Origin: Prochlorococcus marinus str. MIT 1214
GTDB lineage: Bacteria; Cyanobacteriota; Cyanobacteriia; PCC-6307; Cyanobiaceae
Assembly: GCF_027359355.1 (NCBI RefSeq)
Contig: NZ_CP114777.1
Location: forward strand, 930,001-994,000
Length of the DNA: 64,000 bases
Direction of reading: 5' to 3'
Shown: positions 16,383-23,720 of the stretch, one piece after another
How the letters are laid out: each line of letters begins with the position of its first letter
Numbering within the stretch: position 1 is the stretch's first letter
Notes under the pieces: generated by a model
Told to the model about the DNA's origin: nothing
The model's input: only the letters and a program-made list of their open reading frames with translations
The model's database searches: none
Made by a program: the position numbers and the translations under genes

Positions 16383-16567
16383 CTAGGCTTAATTCAACAG
16401 AAGAATTACTTAAAAATAAAATGAGTACTAAAAAAATTAGTCCTATATAAGTGAAGCACTAAATATATTTCTTTCTATAAATAAATTTACGAATTTTTGA
16501 TAAAACAACAAGGAGTAGTTCAGTTGTGATCTGTTAGTTATTAATACTAGAGACTTGATTGCAATAA

Positions 16568-16636
16568 AATAAAAAATGAGGGTGAGTATGATAAGACATC
16601 CACACATCGCAATATCTCTGAGATCTCATGGAAACA
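16568..16636 (+). repeat. Degenerate repeat copy 1, upstream of SdhA-type gene
   Basis: This segment aligns with 18549-18617, with shared ATCGCAATATC and CTGAGATC blocks. Read from ATG 16576 it encodes a 23-residue peptide containing RHPHIAISLRSHG. The other copy keeps the same frame over HPYIAISLRSH, with two silent third-base changes and one His/Tyr change. The two copies bracket the single flavoprotein gene. Confidence 0.6.
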
Positions 16637-16640
16637 AAGG

Positions 16641-16675
16641 AAATTAACTATTGGCTAATGACAAGTGAGCCCTAA
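16641..16675 (+). pseudogene. Relic fragment of an EVE-domain gene start
   Basis: The sequence AACTATTGGCTAATGA with its flanks matches codons 3-12 of the EVE gene (INYWLMKSEP) at most positions, then hits stops (CCC TAA TGA). Similarity ends after about 38 bases. It looks like a decayed partial duplicate; chance similarity cannot be fully excluded. Confidence 0.4.
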
Positions 16676-16753
16676 TGAGAAGATAAGGCTAAAAACATTC
16701 AATAATTCCTATCCCCACTCAAGTAAAACTTTAAATTATTTTCAGGAAATTCA

Positions 16754-18511
16754 ATGGCAAATTATAACCACACTACTCAAATTTCAAATGTATTGGTAAT
16801 TGGCTGCGGAGGTGCAGGGTTAAGAGCTGCTATTGAAGTCAAACTCGCTGGACTTCAAGTATCAGTATTAGGGAAGCGAGCAAAGACAGATTCTCATACT
16901 GTTTTGGCGGCAGGAGGAATTAATGCCGCATTTGGAAATGTCGATCAAGAAGATTCTTGGGAACGACATTTTGCAGATACTTATATCGAGGGGTATGAAC
17001 TGGGAGACGCATCCCAAATTGAGATAATGGCTAAAGAGTCTCCATCACTTGTTCAAGAAATAGATCAATGGGGAGCAAATTTTGCAAAATTAAAGAATGG
17101 GCTTCTTGATCAAAGATTCTTTGGAGCTCACTCGTATAGAAGGACTTGTTACTCAGGAGATTTCACAGGTTTATCAATTTTAAAAACACTTCTTAAAAAA
17201 GCAGAGTCATTAAATATTCCAATTCATGACAACCAATACGTCACTGAGATTCTTATAAGAGATGAGATTTGCTTTGGAGCTATGTCATTCGATACAAGTA
17301 CAGCGGAAAGGACAGTGCATTTAGCTGATGCTGTTATTCTTTGCACAGGAGGTCATACAAAAATATGGAAACGAAGTTCTTCTAGAAAAAAAGAGAATAC
17401 AGGAGACGGGTTGTACTTAAGTATCAAAGCAGGTTGCGAATTAAGAGATATGGAAATGGTTCAATTTCACCCCTCAGGCATGCTTTCCCCAGAAGAGATT
17501 GCAGGAACATTAGTCACAGAAGCAGTTCGAGGAGAAGGAGGAAAACTTATAAATAACCAAGGAGAACGATTCATGGTTAATTACGATAAAGAGAGAATGG
17601 AGCTTTCAACTAGAGATAGAGTCGCTATAGCGAATTACACAGAAATAGCCGAAGGGCGAGGCACTCCTAACGGAGGGGTGTATCTAGATATAAGTCATAT
17701 GAGTAAAGATTTCATAATGCAAAAAATACCAAGTATTTACAGGCAGTTTTTAGATGCACAAATGCTAGACATCTCAAAAGAGCCAATGGAAGTAGCTCCA
17801 ACAGCACACTATTCAATGGGAGGTATTGTGATAAGTCCTGAAGAGCATTGCACATCAGTCAGGGGGTTATATGCCGCAGGAGAAGTAGCTGGTGGATTAC
17901 ATGGTGCAAATCGTCTTGGAGGTAATTCTCTCGCAGAAATTTTAGTTTTTGGGAAGAGGGCTGGAATAGCTACTATTAATTATTCAAACCAATTAAAATC
18001 ACAAGTAAGATCTAATAGTTCAATAAAAAATGCCCATGACCACATAAATAAATTCATAAATAAAGGTTCAGAATTAGCAAAGCCTTTACAAAATGAATTA
18101 AGTAGCATCATGTGGAATCATTGTGGTGTGATTAAAGATAAAAAATTATTAAAGTCAGGACTAAAGAAAATTATAGACATCAAAAATATTATTAAAGACG
18201 TTGATGTTAGAATTAACTATCAAAATTGTGATGATCTTGTTCAAGTTTTTGATTTAGAAGCATCATTAGTTTCTGCCGAAGCCACAATCCTATCTGCATT
18301 AACCAGGCAAGAAAGTAGAGGTTCGCACCAAAGAAGTGACTATAAGGAATTAAATACTGGTGAAAAATGCAATTATCATGTCAAGTTGAATAAACAGACT
18401 TTAGATTTGGAAATTTCAAAACGATCTATTTCTCCATTAAGAACGGATCTTCAAAATATTGTTAACAAAACTAGCAAAGTTATTAATATCAAAAATAAAT
18501 TACTTGAATAG
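16754..18511 (+). CDS. SdhA/FrdA-type flavoprotein subunit (solitary)
   Basis: 585 residues. The N-terminal FAD-binding site is GCGGAGLRAAIE (about 17-28). KTDSHTVLAAGGINAA holds the His that carries covalent FAD in SdhA/FrdA. Catalytic motifs are all present: QFHPSGM, TEAVRGEGG, STRDRVA, HYSMGGI, AAGEVAGGLHGANRLGGNSLAE. This supports a succinate dehydrogenase or fumarate reductase flavoprotein rather than L-aspartate oxidase, which lacks the covalent His. No iron-sulfur subunit (SdhB) or membrane anchor lies next to it. The gene is bracketed by a short repeat on both sides. Sequence alone does not settle the electron partner. Confidence 0.85.
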   Translation: MANYNHTTQISNVLVIGCGGAGLRAAIEVKLAGLQVSVLGKRAKTDSHTVLAAGGINAAFGNVDQEDSWERHFADTYIEGYELGDASQIEIMAKESPSLVQEIDQWGANFAKLKNGLLDQRFFGAHSYRRTCYSGDFTGLSILKTLLKKAESLNIPIHDNQYVTEILIRDEICFGAMSFDTSTAERTVHLADAVILCTGGHTKIWKRSSSRKKENTGDGLYLSIKAGCELRDMEMVQFHPSGMLSPEEIAGTLVTEAVRGEGGKLINNQGERFMVNYDKERMELSTRDRVAIANYTEIAEGRGTPNGGVYLDISHMSKDFIMQKIPSIYRQFLDAQMLDISKEPMEVAPTAHYSMGGIVISPEEHCTSVRGLYAAGEVAGGLHGANRLGGNSLAEILVFGKRAGIATINYSNQLKSQVRSNSSIKNAHDHINKFINKGSELAKPLQNELSSIMWNHCGVIKDKKLLKSGLKKIIDIKNIIKDVDVRINYQNCDDLVQVFDLEASLVSAEATILSALTRQESRGSHQRSDYKELNTGEKCNYHVKLNKQTLDLEISKRSISPLRTDLQNIVNKTSKVINIKNKLLE

Positions 18512-18548
18512 ACGTATTTAATTGATTCTAGCTACTAGTTAAATCCTT

Positions 18549-18617
18549 TTTGAAATAAAAAAGAGAATGAGGATGTAAGTCCATCCATACATCGCAATAT
18601 CACTGAGATCCCATAGC
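18549..18617 (+). repeat. Degenerate repeat copy 2, downstream of SdhA-type gene
   Basis: The partner of 16568-16636. It shares CATCGCAATATC and CTGAGATC. In the frame of copy 1 an early TAA interrupts the start (ATG AGG ATG TAA), but HPYIAISLRSH remains open afterwards. It lies between the flavoprotein stop and the end of the convergent TPR gene. Confidence 0.6.
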
Positions 18618-18655
18618 ATTAAAAGAGATCATGTTCTAAATCAGAGTTAAACTAG

Positions 18656-20944
18656 CTAAGCATTACTTCTCTTTCCAAATAATATTGTTATGTTAATTCT
18701 ACGATTCTCATATCCTTCCTTGAACTCGTAGTTATCACTTTCGTGCAATAAACTCGAGTTGAAGAAAACAGCTCGGTTTTCTTTATATGGAATAATTGTT
18801 TTTTTATCTTTAAGTTTTTTCATCTCCTCTCTCATTTTTATTGAGTCAGAATTATAAGAAACAAAATCCCATTCTTTAGTTACCGCTCTATTATGAATGA
18901 TTAAACCACCTGAATCTTTGTTTAAGTTTGCGATGTTAGGAGTAATCCAAAAATTTATAGTAACCTGAGCGAAATCTGCGTGAATATTTATTCCGCTGAC
19001 TGAAGAATTTTCATTTTTTGAACGGCTATCATATTTATAAGCCCATATTTGTTCTATTGGAAGTTGTTTGATTATTTTAGGGAATTTATCTTTTAGTTCT
19101 TTGGCTATTTGAATAATTAATGGATTAGCTAAACCTTCCGTTAAATATGCTCCAAGATATCCATTATGTCGTATATCAAACCAAATTGTACTTCCTAGTA
19201 GAAATGCACGTAGAGATTTAAGTGCTTCAGGACTTAATAAATTATCAACATAAGTTAATCCAAGCTCATGGTTAAAATAATCATTAGTAATTTTCTCAAC
19301 ATCTAAGGAATTATTCACTACTTCTTCTTTTAATTTAGGTGCTTCTGAAATATTTATTAAACGATTATAACTATCTTTTAGAAGATTCTGATATTCATTC
19401 CTTAAAGTAATTAGGCTAGTATCAGATGGCCATTTAATTTCGGTGGCAATCTTTTTATATAAAATTGCAAGGTCAATAAAATTATTAGTCTCTAAATCTT
19501 TTGATGCTAAATATTCAAATTGTTCAATATCATGTTCTATCTTTGCCTTGCTAATTAATCTAAAACTCTTTTGGTTAGATTCTTGAATTCTTTTTCCTCT
19601 GAGTAACTCAGCACTTTCTGAAAAATATTTGAGAGATAGTTTATATTCACCTTTGTGAAGGAATATGAAGCCCAGATTAGAATGAGCTTCTGCCAAATCA
19701 GGATTAATTTCAATTGCTTTCCGAGTAGATAATTCTGCTTCTTTTAATCTTCCAAGATCTTTCAATGTGATCCCCAAATTAGAATGTGCCATTACATTAT
19801 TAGGGTTAAGTTCAATTGCTTTGCAAATAGATAATTCTGCTTCTTTTAATCTTCCAAGATTTCTTAACATAGTTCCCAAATTATTATACGCCTCAGCAAA
19901 ATCTGGTTTAATTTCAATTGCTTTACGCGTAGATAATTCTGCTTCTTTTAATTTACCAAGATCTCTTAATATGTTTCCCAGATTTTGATGCGCTTCTGCA
20001 TAAAGAGGTTTAATTTCAATTGCTTTACGCGTAGATAATTCTGCTTCTTGTAATTTGCCAAGATCTTTTAATATGTTTCCCAGATTTAGATGCGCTTCTG
20101 CATAAAGAGGTTTAATTTCAATTGCTTTACGCGTAGATAATTCTGCTTCTTGTAATTTGCCAAGATCTTTTAATATGTTTCCTAAATTATAATGCGAACC
20201 TGCGACATTAGGATTCAGTACAATTGCTTTTTCTGTTGCTTTTTCTGCTTCTTTTAATCTTCCAAGATCTCTTAATATGTTTCCCAGATTTTGATGCGCT
20301 TCTGCATAAAGAGGTTTAATTTCAATTGCTTTACGCGTAGATAATTCTGCATCTTGTAATTTGCCAAGATCTTTTAATATGTTTCCCAGATTTAGATGCG
20401 CTTCTGCATAAAGAGGTTTGATTGAAATTGCTTTACGGGTAGATAATTCTGCTTCTTGTAAGTTATTAAGATCTCTCAATATGTTTCCTAAATTGTAATG
20501 TGAGACTGCGACATTAGGATTAAGTTCAATTGCCTTATCTATAGCTATTTTTGCTTCTTTAAATTTGCCAAGATCTCTCAATATGTTTCCCAGATTGGAA
20601 TGCGCCGTTGCGAAATCAGATTTAATTTCAATTGCTTTGCGAGTTGATAATTCTGCTTCTTTTAATTTGCCTAGATTTTTTAATATGATTCCATAATTAG
20701 AAAAAACTCTGTAATCCTTGAAACCCTGATTGATAAAATATTGATAAAGTTTTTCTGCTTCTAGAGTGTTTCCTTCTGAATGAAGCTTAAATGCTTTGTT
20801 AATTATTTCTTCTTTAGAAGGTTTTGAAGGTCTAGAAGTACTAAGAGAAATATTCTCCTTAATTTCTTCTAAAGTAAATGGGACTGAGAATGTTTTTACT
20901 TCAGTGATCTTCTTTCTTTGTTCTTGTTTATCTGATCTTTCCAT
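18656..20944 (-). CDS. TPR-repeat protein with C-terminal 2-oxoglutarate/Fe(II)-oxygenase-like domain
   Basis: 762 residues. Residues about 50-440 are roughly eleven 34-residue TPR units of the type LGNILRDLGKLKEAELSTRKA. The C-terminal part (about 545-762) has the signature of a 2OG/Fe(II) dioxygenase: NIHADFAQVTINFWITPN gives an HxD metal pair, and LLHESDNYEFKEGYENRRIN gives the distal His and an Arg for 2-oxoglutarate. TPR-plus-oxygenase fusions often hydroxylate proteins or peptides, but the substrate is unknown. No signal peptide is present. Several TPR units are almost identical at DNA level with a 306-base offset, a sign of recent internal duplication or gene conversion. Confidence 0.8.
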   Translation of the reverse strand: MERSDKQEQRKKITEVKTFSVPFTLEEIKENISLSTSRPSKPSKEEIINKAFKLHSEGNTLEAEKLYQYFINQGFKDYRVFSNYGIILKNLGKLKEAELSTRKAIEIKSDFATAHSNLGNILRDLGKFKEAKIAIDKAIELNPNVAVSHYNLGNILRDLNNLQEAELSTRKAISIKPLYAEAHLNLGNILKDLGKLQDAELSTRKAIEIKPLYAEAHQNLGNILRDLGRLKEAEKATEKAIVLNPNVAGSHYNLGNILKDLGKLQEAELSTRKAIEIKPLYAEAHLNLGNILKDLGKLQEAELSTRKAIEIKPLYAEAHQNLGNILRDLGKLKEAELSTRKAIEIKPDFAEAYNNLGTMLRNLGRLKEAELSICKAIELNPNNVMAHSNLGITLKDLGRLKEAELSTRKAIEINPDLAEAHSNLGFIFLHKGEYKLSLKYFSESAELLRGKRIQESNQKSFRLISKAKIEHDIEQFEYLASKDLETNNFIDLAILYKKIATEIKWPSDTSLITLRNEYQNLLKDSYNRLINISEAPKLKEEVVNNSLDVEKITNDYFNHELGLTYVDNLLSPEALKSLRAFLLGSTIWFDIRHNGYLGAYLTEGLANPLIIQIAKELKDKFPKIIKQLPIEQIWAYKYDSRSKNENSSVSGINIHADFAQVTINFWITPNIANLNKDSGGLIIHNRAVTKEWDFVSYNSDSIKMREEMKKLKDKKTIIPYKENRAVFFNSSLLHESDNYEFKEGYENRRINITILFGKRSNA

Positions 20945-21101
20945 ATATTTTATTACTCTTAAAGAAACAATAGAAAAATACCTAGATATATATCCTTTCT
21001 AGCTTATCCAGGTCTATTAAAAATTTCCTCTTAATAGTTTGGGACGACAACGTCTCGAAAACTGCTTTTTATAAATTGATTCTAAACTCGCCATTATTAT
21101 A

Positions 21102-21555
21102 GTGAAAGAAGCATTTAAACTATATCTTACTCGATTGGCATCGAGATCAAAGAAATGGGTCACTGCGAATTTCGAAAGAAGTAGCTCGTGATTTGGTTGG
21201 TTGAAGCCTTGGAACTTCTGATTGGGTTCTCAATCACGATGCATGGGGACGAGAAGAAAGGCTAATTTCATTTGTCACCACAGTCAGAGCCAAGACTTCA
21301 AGAGTGAGAGAGATCCCTTGCAATCTTGGTTATGTCTTTAGGCGATGGAAATACTTTTTAGAAAATGAGATGAATCACACAGTCAGAGGGGATGATTATG
21401 TCTTTGCTCAAATCCACAATGAAATGAAGCAGCCCAATCAAAGAAAGATCCAACAACATTGGAGATGGACTGTCGATAAGTTGATGGATGAAGGAAAGCT
21501 CAAAGGTCATAAGTTCTCAGATCGTCCTTATACCCTAATCTCTGAGCTGATATAA
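21102..21555 (+). pseudogene. Decayed tyrosine-recombinase (integrase-like) gene
   Basis: Three frame pieces read through as one protein. The first (from GTG 21102) is KEAFKLYLTRLASRSKKW. The second contains ISKEVARDLVG followed by TGA and SLGTSDWVLNH. The third contains VRAKTSRVREIPCNLGYVFR and a helical core, ending SDRPYTLISELI at 21555. The KTSRVREIPC and YTL(Y)S patterns are like phage or island integrases just before the catalytic Arg box, which is missing. So the catalytic C-terminus is lost and the N-terminus is frame-broken. The last open frame alone (21304-21555) may be read as a small hypothetical gene. Confidence 0.5.
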
Positions 21556-21673
21556 CGACATATACCGGACATAGATCACCCCATGCACCCCTACAGAAAG
21601 TAGCCGTATGGAAAGATTGAATACTCTTTAAAGAAAAGCGAACCACCTTGTGATCAGTAGGTGTTCTCTCAAA

Positions 21674-21894
21674 GTTGGAATGGATTCATAAAAAAGTTGG
21701 AATAACGTCTCGTCACTTATGCAAAGATCACTTACAAAGACAGTTCTTCTCAATTAATGATTATTGTTGAGAGTCAAAATAATTTTTCAGTTGCGATCTG
21801 TATGTTCACGCAGTTCCTATTCTCTACAAAAACTGATTAGATAGAGTAAAGAAAGAGCTGGAGGAATGAAGTTTCATTCCAACTCCATTCCAAC
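21674..21894. repeat. Four ATTCCAAC motifs in inverted pairs
   Basis: GTTGGAAT occurs at 21674 and 21696 (22 bases apart), and its complement ATTCCAAC at 21876 and 21887 (11 bases apart). The outer pair extends to GTTGGAATGG/CCATTCCAAC. A palindrome GGAATGAA-GT-TTCATTCC sits at 21863-21880. The spacings are about two and one DNA turns, as for protein-binding sites or recombination ends. The 366-base spacer between the integrase relic and the EVE gene holds nothing else clear. Confidence 0.45.
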
Positions 21895-21921
21895 CATCAA
21901 GAATCACCAAGATTACAGACT

Positions 21922-22389
21922 ATGACTGAGATCAACTATTGGCTAATGAAAAGTGAACCTAATGCTTACAGTATTAAAGATTTAAGAGATGAAGAAGAAA
22001 CACTCTGGGATGGAATTCGAAATTATCAGGCCAGAAATTTTATGAGGTCAATGAAAATTGGTGATCAAGCTTTTTTTTATCATTCGAATACTAAGCCCCC
22101 TGGAATAGTAGGACTGATGGAAATTATAGAAACAAATTTAATCGACCCATTTCAGTTTGATGAAAGTTCAAAGTACTTTGACAAAAAGTCAAAGAGAGAA
22201 AAACCTCGTTGGGATTGCGTGAAGACTAAATACATCTGTGAGTTTAAAGACATGATTACTTTAAAAGAGTTATCTCAAACTTATACCTCGGAAGAACTAA
22301 CCTTAGTTCGCAAAGGCAATAGGCTGTCAATTATGCCAATTAAAACAGATATTGCTTTAGAGCTTCTCAAAAAACTCAAGAAGGATTAA
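21922..22389 (+). CDS. EVE-domain protein (thymocyte nuclear protein 1-like)
   Basis: 155 residues, the normal length for a stand-alone EVE domain. Diagnostic motifs are NYWLMKSEPNAYSIKDL (5-21), LWDGIRNYQARNFMRSMKIGD (about 29-49) and FFYHSNTKPPGIVGLMEI. EVE domains are PUA-like readers that bind modified bases in DNA or RNA, and in bacteria they often accompany restriction or RNA-modification systems. No partner nuclease lies nearby. It is convergent with the DUF2811 gene, with a 4-base overlap at the stops. Neighbouring mobile-element relics hint at acquisition, which is inference. Confidence 0.92.
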   Translation: MTEINYWLMKSEPNAYSIKDLRDEEETLWDGIRNYQARNFMRSMKIGDQAFFYHSNTKPPGIVGLMEIIETNLIDPFQFDESSKYFDKKSKREKPRWDCVKTKYICEFKDMITLKELSQTYTSEELTLVRKGNRLSIMPIKTDIALELLKKLKKD

Positions 22390-22655
22390 TTCAAAAAAGA
22401 GTGAGACTCAAACATATTCCCAATATAAAGACGAGTTATCAATCTGGAGCTAATACCATTTTGGATTAAAAAACCTGCAAGAGCAGCCTGCAAAAGCCTG
22501 TATTGATCCCAATTCGGATGTTCCTCAATATATCTCTTCATTGCTTGTTGAATATGCTTTGGTATCTCTGTTTGAAAACTGATTGTATCCTCTGACTCCA
22601 AAACCTCTGAGGCTTGGTCCACGCTTTTTTCTTCATCAAAATCAATATTTTTCAT
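22386..22655 (-). CDS. DUF2811 family protein
   Basis: 89 residues. The C-terminal half carries the DUF2811 pattern: TEIPKHIQQAMKRYIEEHPN, then WDQYRLLQAALAGFLIQNG. The N-terminal 25 residues are acidic and probably disordered. DUF2811 is a small cyanobacterial family of unknown role, soluble by composition. It is preceded by a long structured spacer (22656-22960) with palindromes and DnaA-box-like sites. Confidence 0.85.
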   Translation of the reverse strand: MKNIDFDEEKSVDQASEVLESEDTISFQTEIPKHIQQAMKRYIEEHPNWDQYRLLQAALAGFLIQNGISSRLITRLYIGNMFESHSFLN

Positions 22656-22778
22656 TTAAGAGACTTTCGTAAAAATTTGATCCACATGCAAACTACTCTC
22701 AAAATTAATACTGAAAAAAACTTTTCTCGCGCCGTCTCATTCTCAGACCAAGCGCTCAACTAGCTTACGAATGAAATC

Positions 22779-22831
22779 ATAAGTATTACTTATCTTTGTA
22801 TTTAGCTATCATTTGATAGCTAAATACAAAG
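22779..22831. repeat. Two abutting palindromes
   Basis: ATAAGTA-T-TACTTAT at 22779-22793 is directly followed by a 38-base palindrome at 22794-22831 with 18-base arms CTTTGTATTTAGCTATCA, a 2-base centre, and no mismatch. On the minus strand, where the upstream rpoZ unit ends, no T-run follows, so this is not a standard terminator. Cruciform or dimer-binding sites are possible. Confidence 0.8.
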
Positions 22832-22846
22832 CATAGAGAACAAGCC

Positions 22847-22899
22847 TTTTCCACAGGAGGTCGCAAGTCCTTTGCTAATCAGATTAATCCTGTGGAAAA
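22847..22899. promoter_or_regulatory. Inverted pair of DnaA-box-like sites
   Basis: TTTTCCACAGGA (22847-22858) and its reverse complement TCCTGTGGAAAA (22888-22899) are 29 bases apart. TTTTCCACA is the DnaA-box form used in cyanobacterial origins. Weaker matches lie at 22678-22686 (TGATCCACA) and 22902-22910 (reverse TAACCCACA). The palindromes just upstream add to an origin-like look, but genes typical of a cyanobacterial oriC are absent. Confidence 0.45.
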
Positions 22900-22960
22900 A
22901 ATGTGGGTTATATAGGGTTTTACTTGGGGAAAAATTTGAAAAACTTTTAGTTAAGTTCTC

Positions 22961-23341
22961 TCACAAATAGTCTGAATCCCACATTGTTCTCATTGCATTA
23001 GTCACATGATTAGTCACATTTCTAGGCCAAGAGACCTCCGCTCCTCGATTCAGTAAATCACTCGCACCCAAGATCAATTTAAGGTTCCATCCATATTGAT
23101 CACCTTTCAAAATTGCTAACCAAGGTCTACGTTCTAATTCTAGAGTTATGTCCTCATCGCCCATTAATTGGTCTTTAATTACTCTGTATTGATCAGACAA
23201 ATCTATTACCACTCTCACAAGGTTTTGCCATTCAGATTGGCTTAACTCTATTGCCCAGTCTTCACCACCTATTAGAGCAGGAAAGTTTTCTCTTGATGTA
23301 TCTCTAATTATTCTCCAACCGGGACCTTCTTTTTTGATCAC
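22961..23341 (-). CDS. DUF1818 family protein
   Basis: 126 residues matching the cyanobacterial DUF1818 pattern: GPGWRIIRDTSRENFPALIGG, EDWAIELSQSEW, LELERRPWLAILKGDQYGWNL, then SDLLNRGAEVSWP. It is a small soluble protein of unknown role. The GTG start follows the stop of rpoZ directly (TAG GTG), so the two are cotranscribed and probably translationally coupled. Confidence 0.88.
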   Translation of the reverse strand: MIKKEGPGWRIIRDTSRENFPALIGGEDWAIELSQSEWQNLVRVVIDLSDQYRVIKDQLMGDEDITLELERRPWLAILKGDQYGWNLKLILGASDLLNRGAEVSWPRNVTNHVTNAMRTMWDSDYL

Positions 23342-23575
23342 CTACCCAGGTAAAAGATCAGGCTGATCTTGTTCGTCACTAAGTTCAATTATGGCTCTTT
23401 GCACTGGCTTGACTGTCGATTCCTCTAAAAGTCCGTCAAAATCGTCAAATCTTCTCTGCTTTGCTCTAAAAGCTATACGCACAGTAGTAAGGTAGCGATT
23501 AGTGGAATGTCTGATAAGACTCTCGCCTCTTTTTGCTAAATCCTTGGAATTAAGTCCTGAACCTGACTTGATCAC
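23342..23575 (-). CDS. rpoZ: DNA-directed RNA polymerase omega subunit
   Basis: 77 residues. The signature [18 protein letters not shown] and [14 protein letters not shown], followed by [13 protein letters not shown], is typical of cyanobacterial omega. Omega wraps the C-terminus of the beta-prime subunit and helps polymerase assembly. The protein ends DQPDLLPG like other marine picocyanobacterial omegas. It is divergent from the Hsp70 gene and followed without gap by the DUF1818 gene. Confidence 0.93.
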   Translation of the reverse strand: MIKSGSGLNSKDLAKRGESLIRHSTNRYLTTVRIAFRAKQRRFDDFDGLLEESTVKPVQRAIIELSDEQDQPDLLPG

Positions 23576-23720
23576 ACTTAAAACTATATTCTCCCTTTAT
23601 TCTATTAGAAAATCGTTCATTTTCACATTTTATCCAAATAACAACGGTATTATTAGATTTTCTAAACTCACTGGATATTGATTAATTCTTAATTCATCCA
23701 ATAAATAATAACTAAGAGAT

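Larger units (their letters stand above)
16383..16753. other. Spacer holding a short repeat and an EVE-gene fragment
   Basis: 371 bases between the importer ATPase and the SdhA-type gene. It holds one copy of a degenerate repeat at about 16568-16636 and a 35-base segment (16641-16675) that closely matches the 5' coding end of the EVE gene at 21922. The remainder is AT-rich with no visible gene. Confidence 0.6.

Noticed and set aside
19680-20700. CRISPR-like regular repeats
   Set aside because: The periodicity is 102 bases in frame and encodes TPR units of one long gene; there are no unique spacers and no cas genes.
22779-22831. Intrinsic terminator for the rpoZ-DUF1818 unit
   Set aside because: No T-run follows the hairpin on the minus strand, and the hairpin lies about 130 bases past the stop, so a standard terminator is unlikely.
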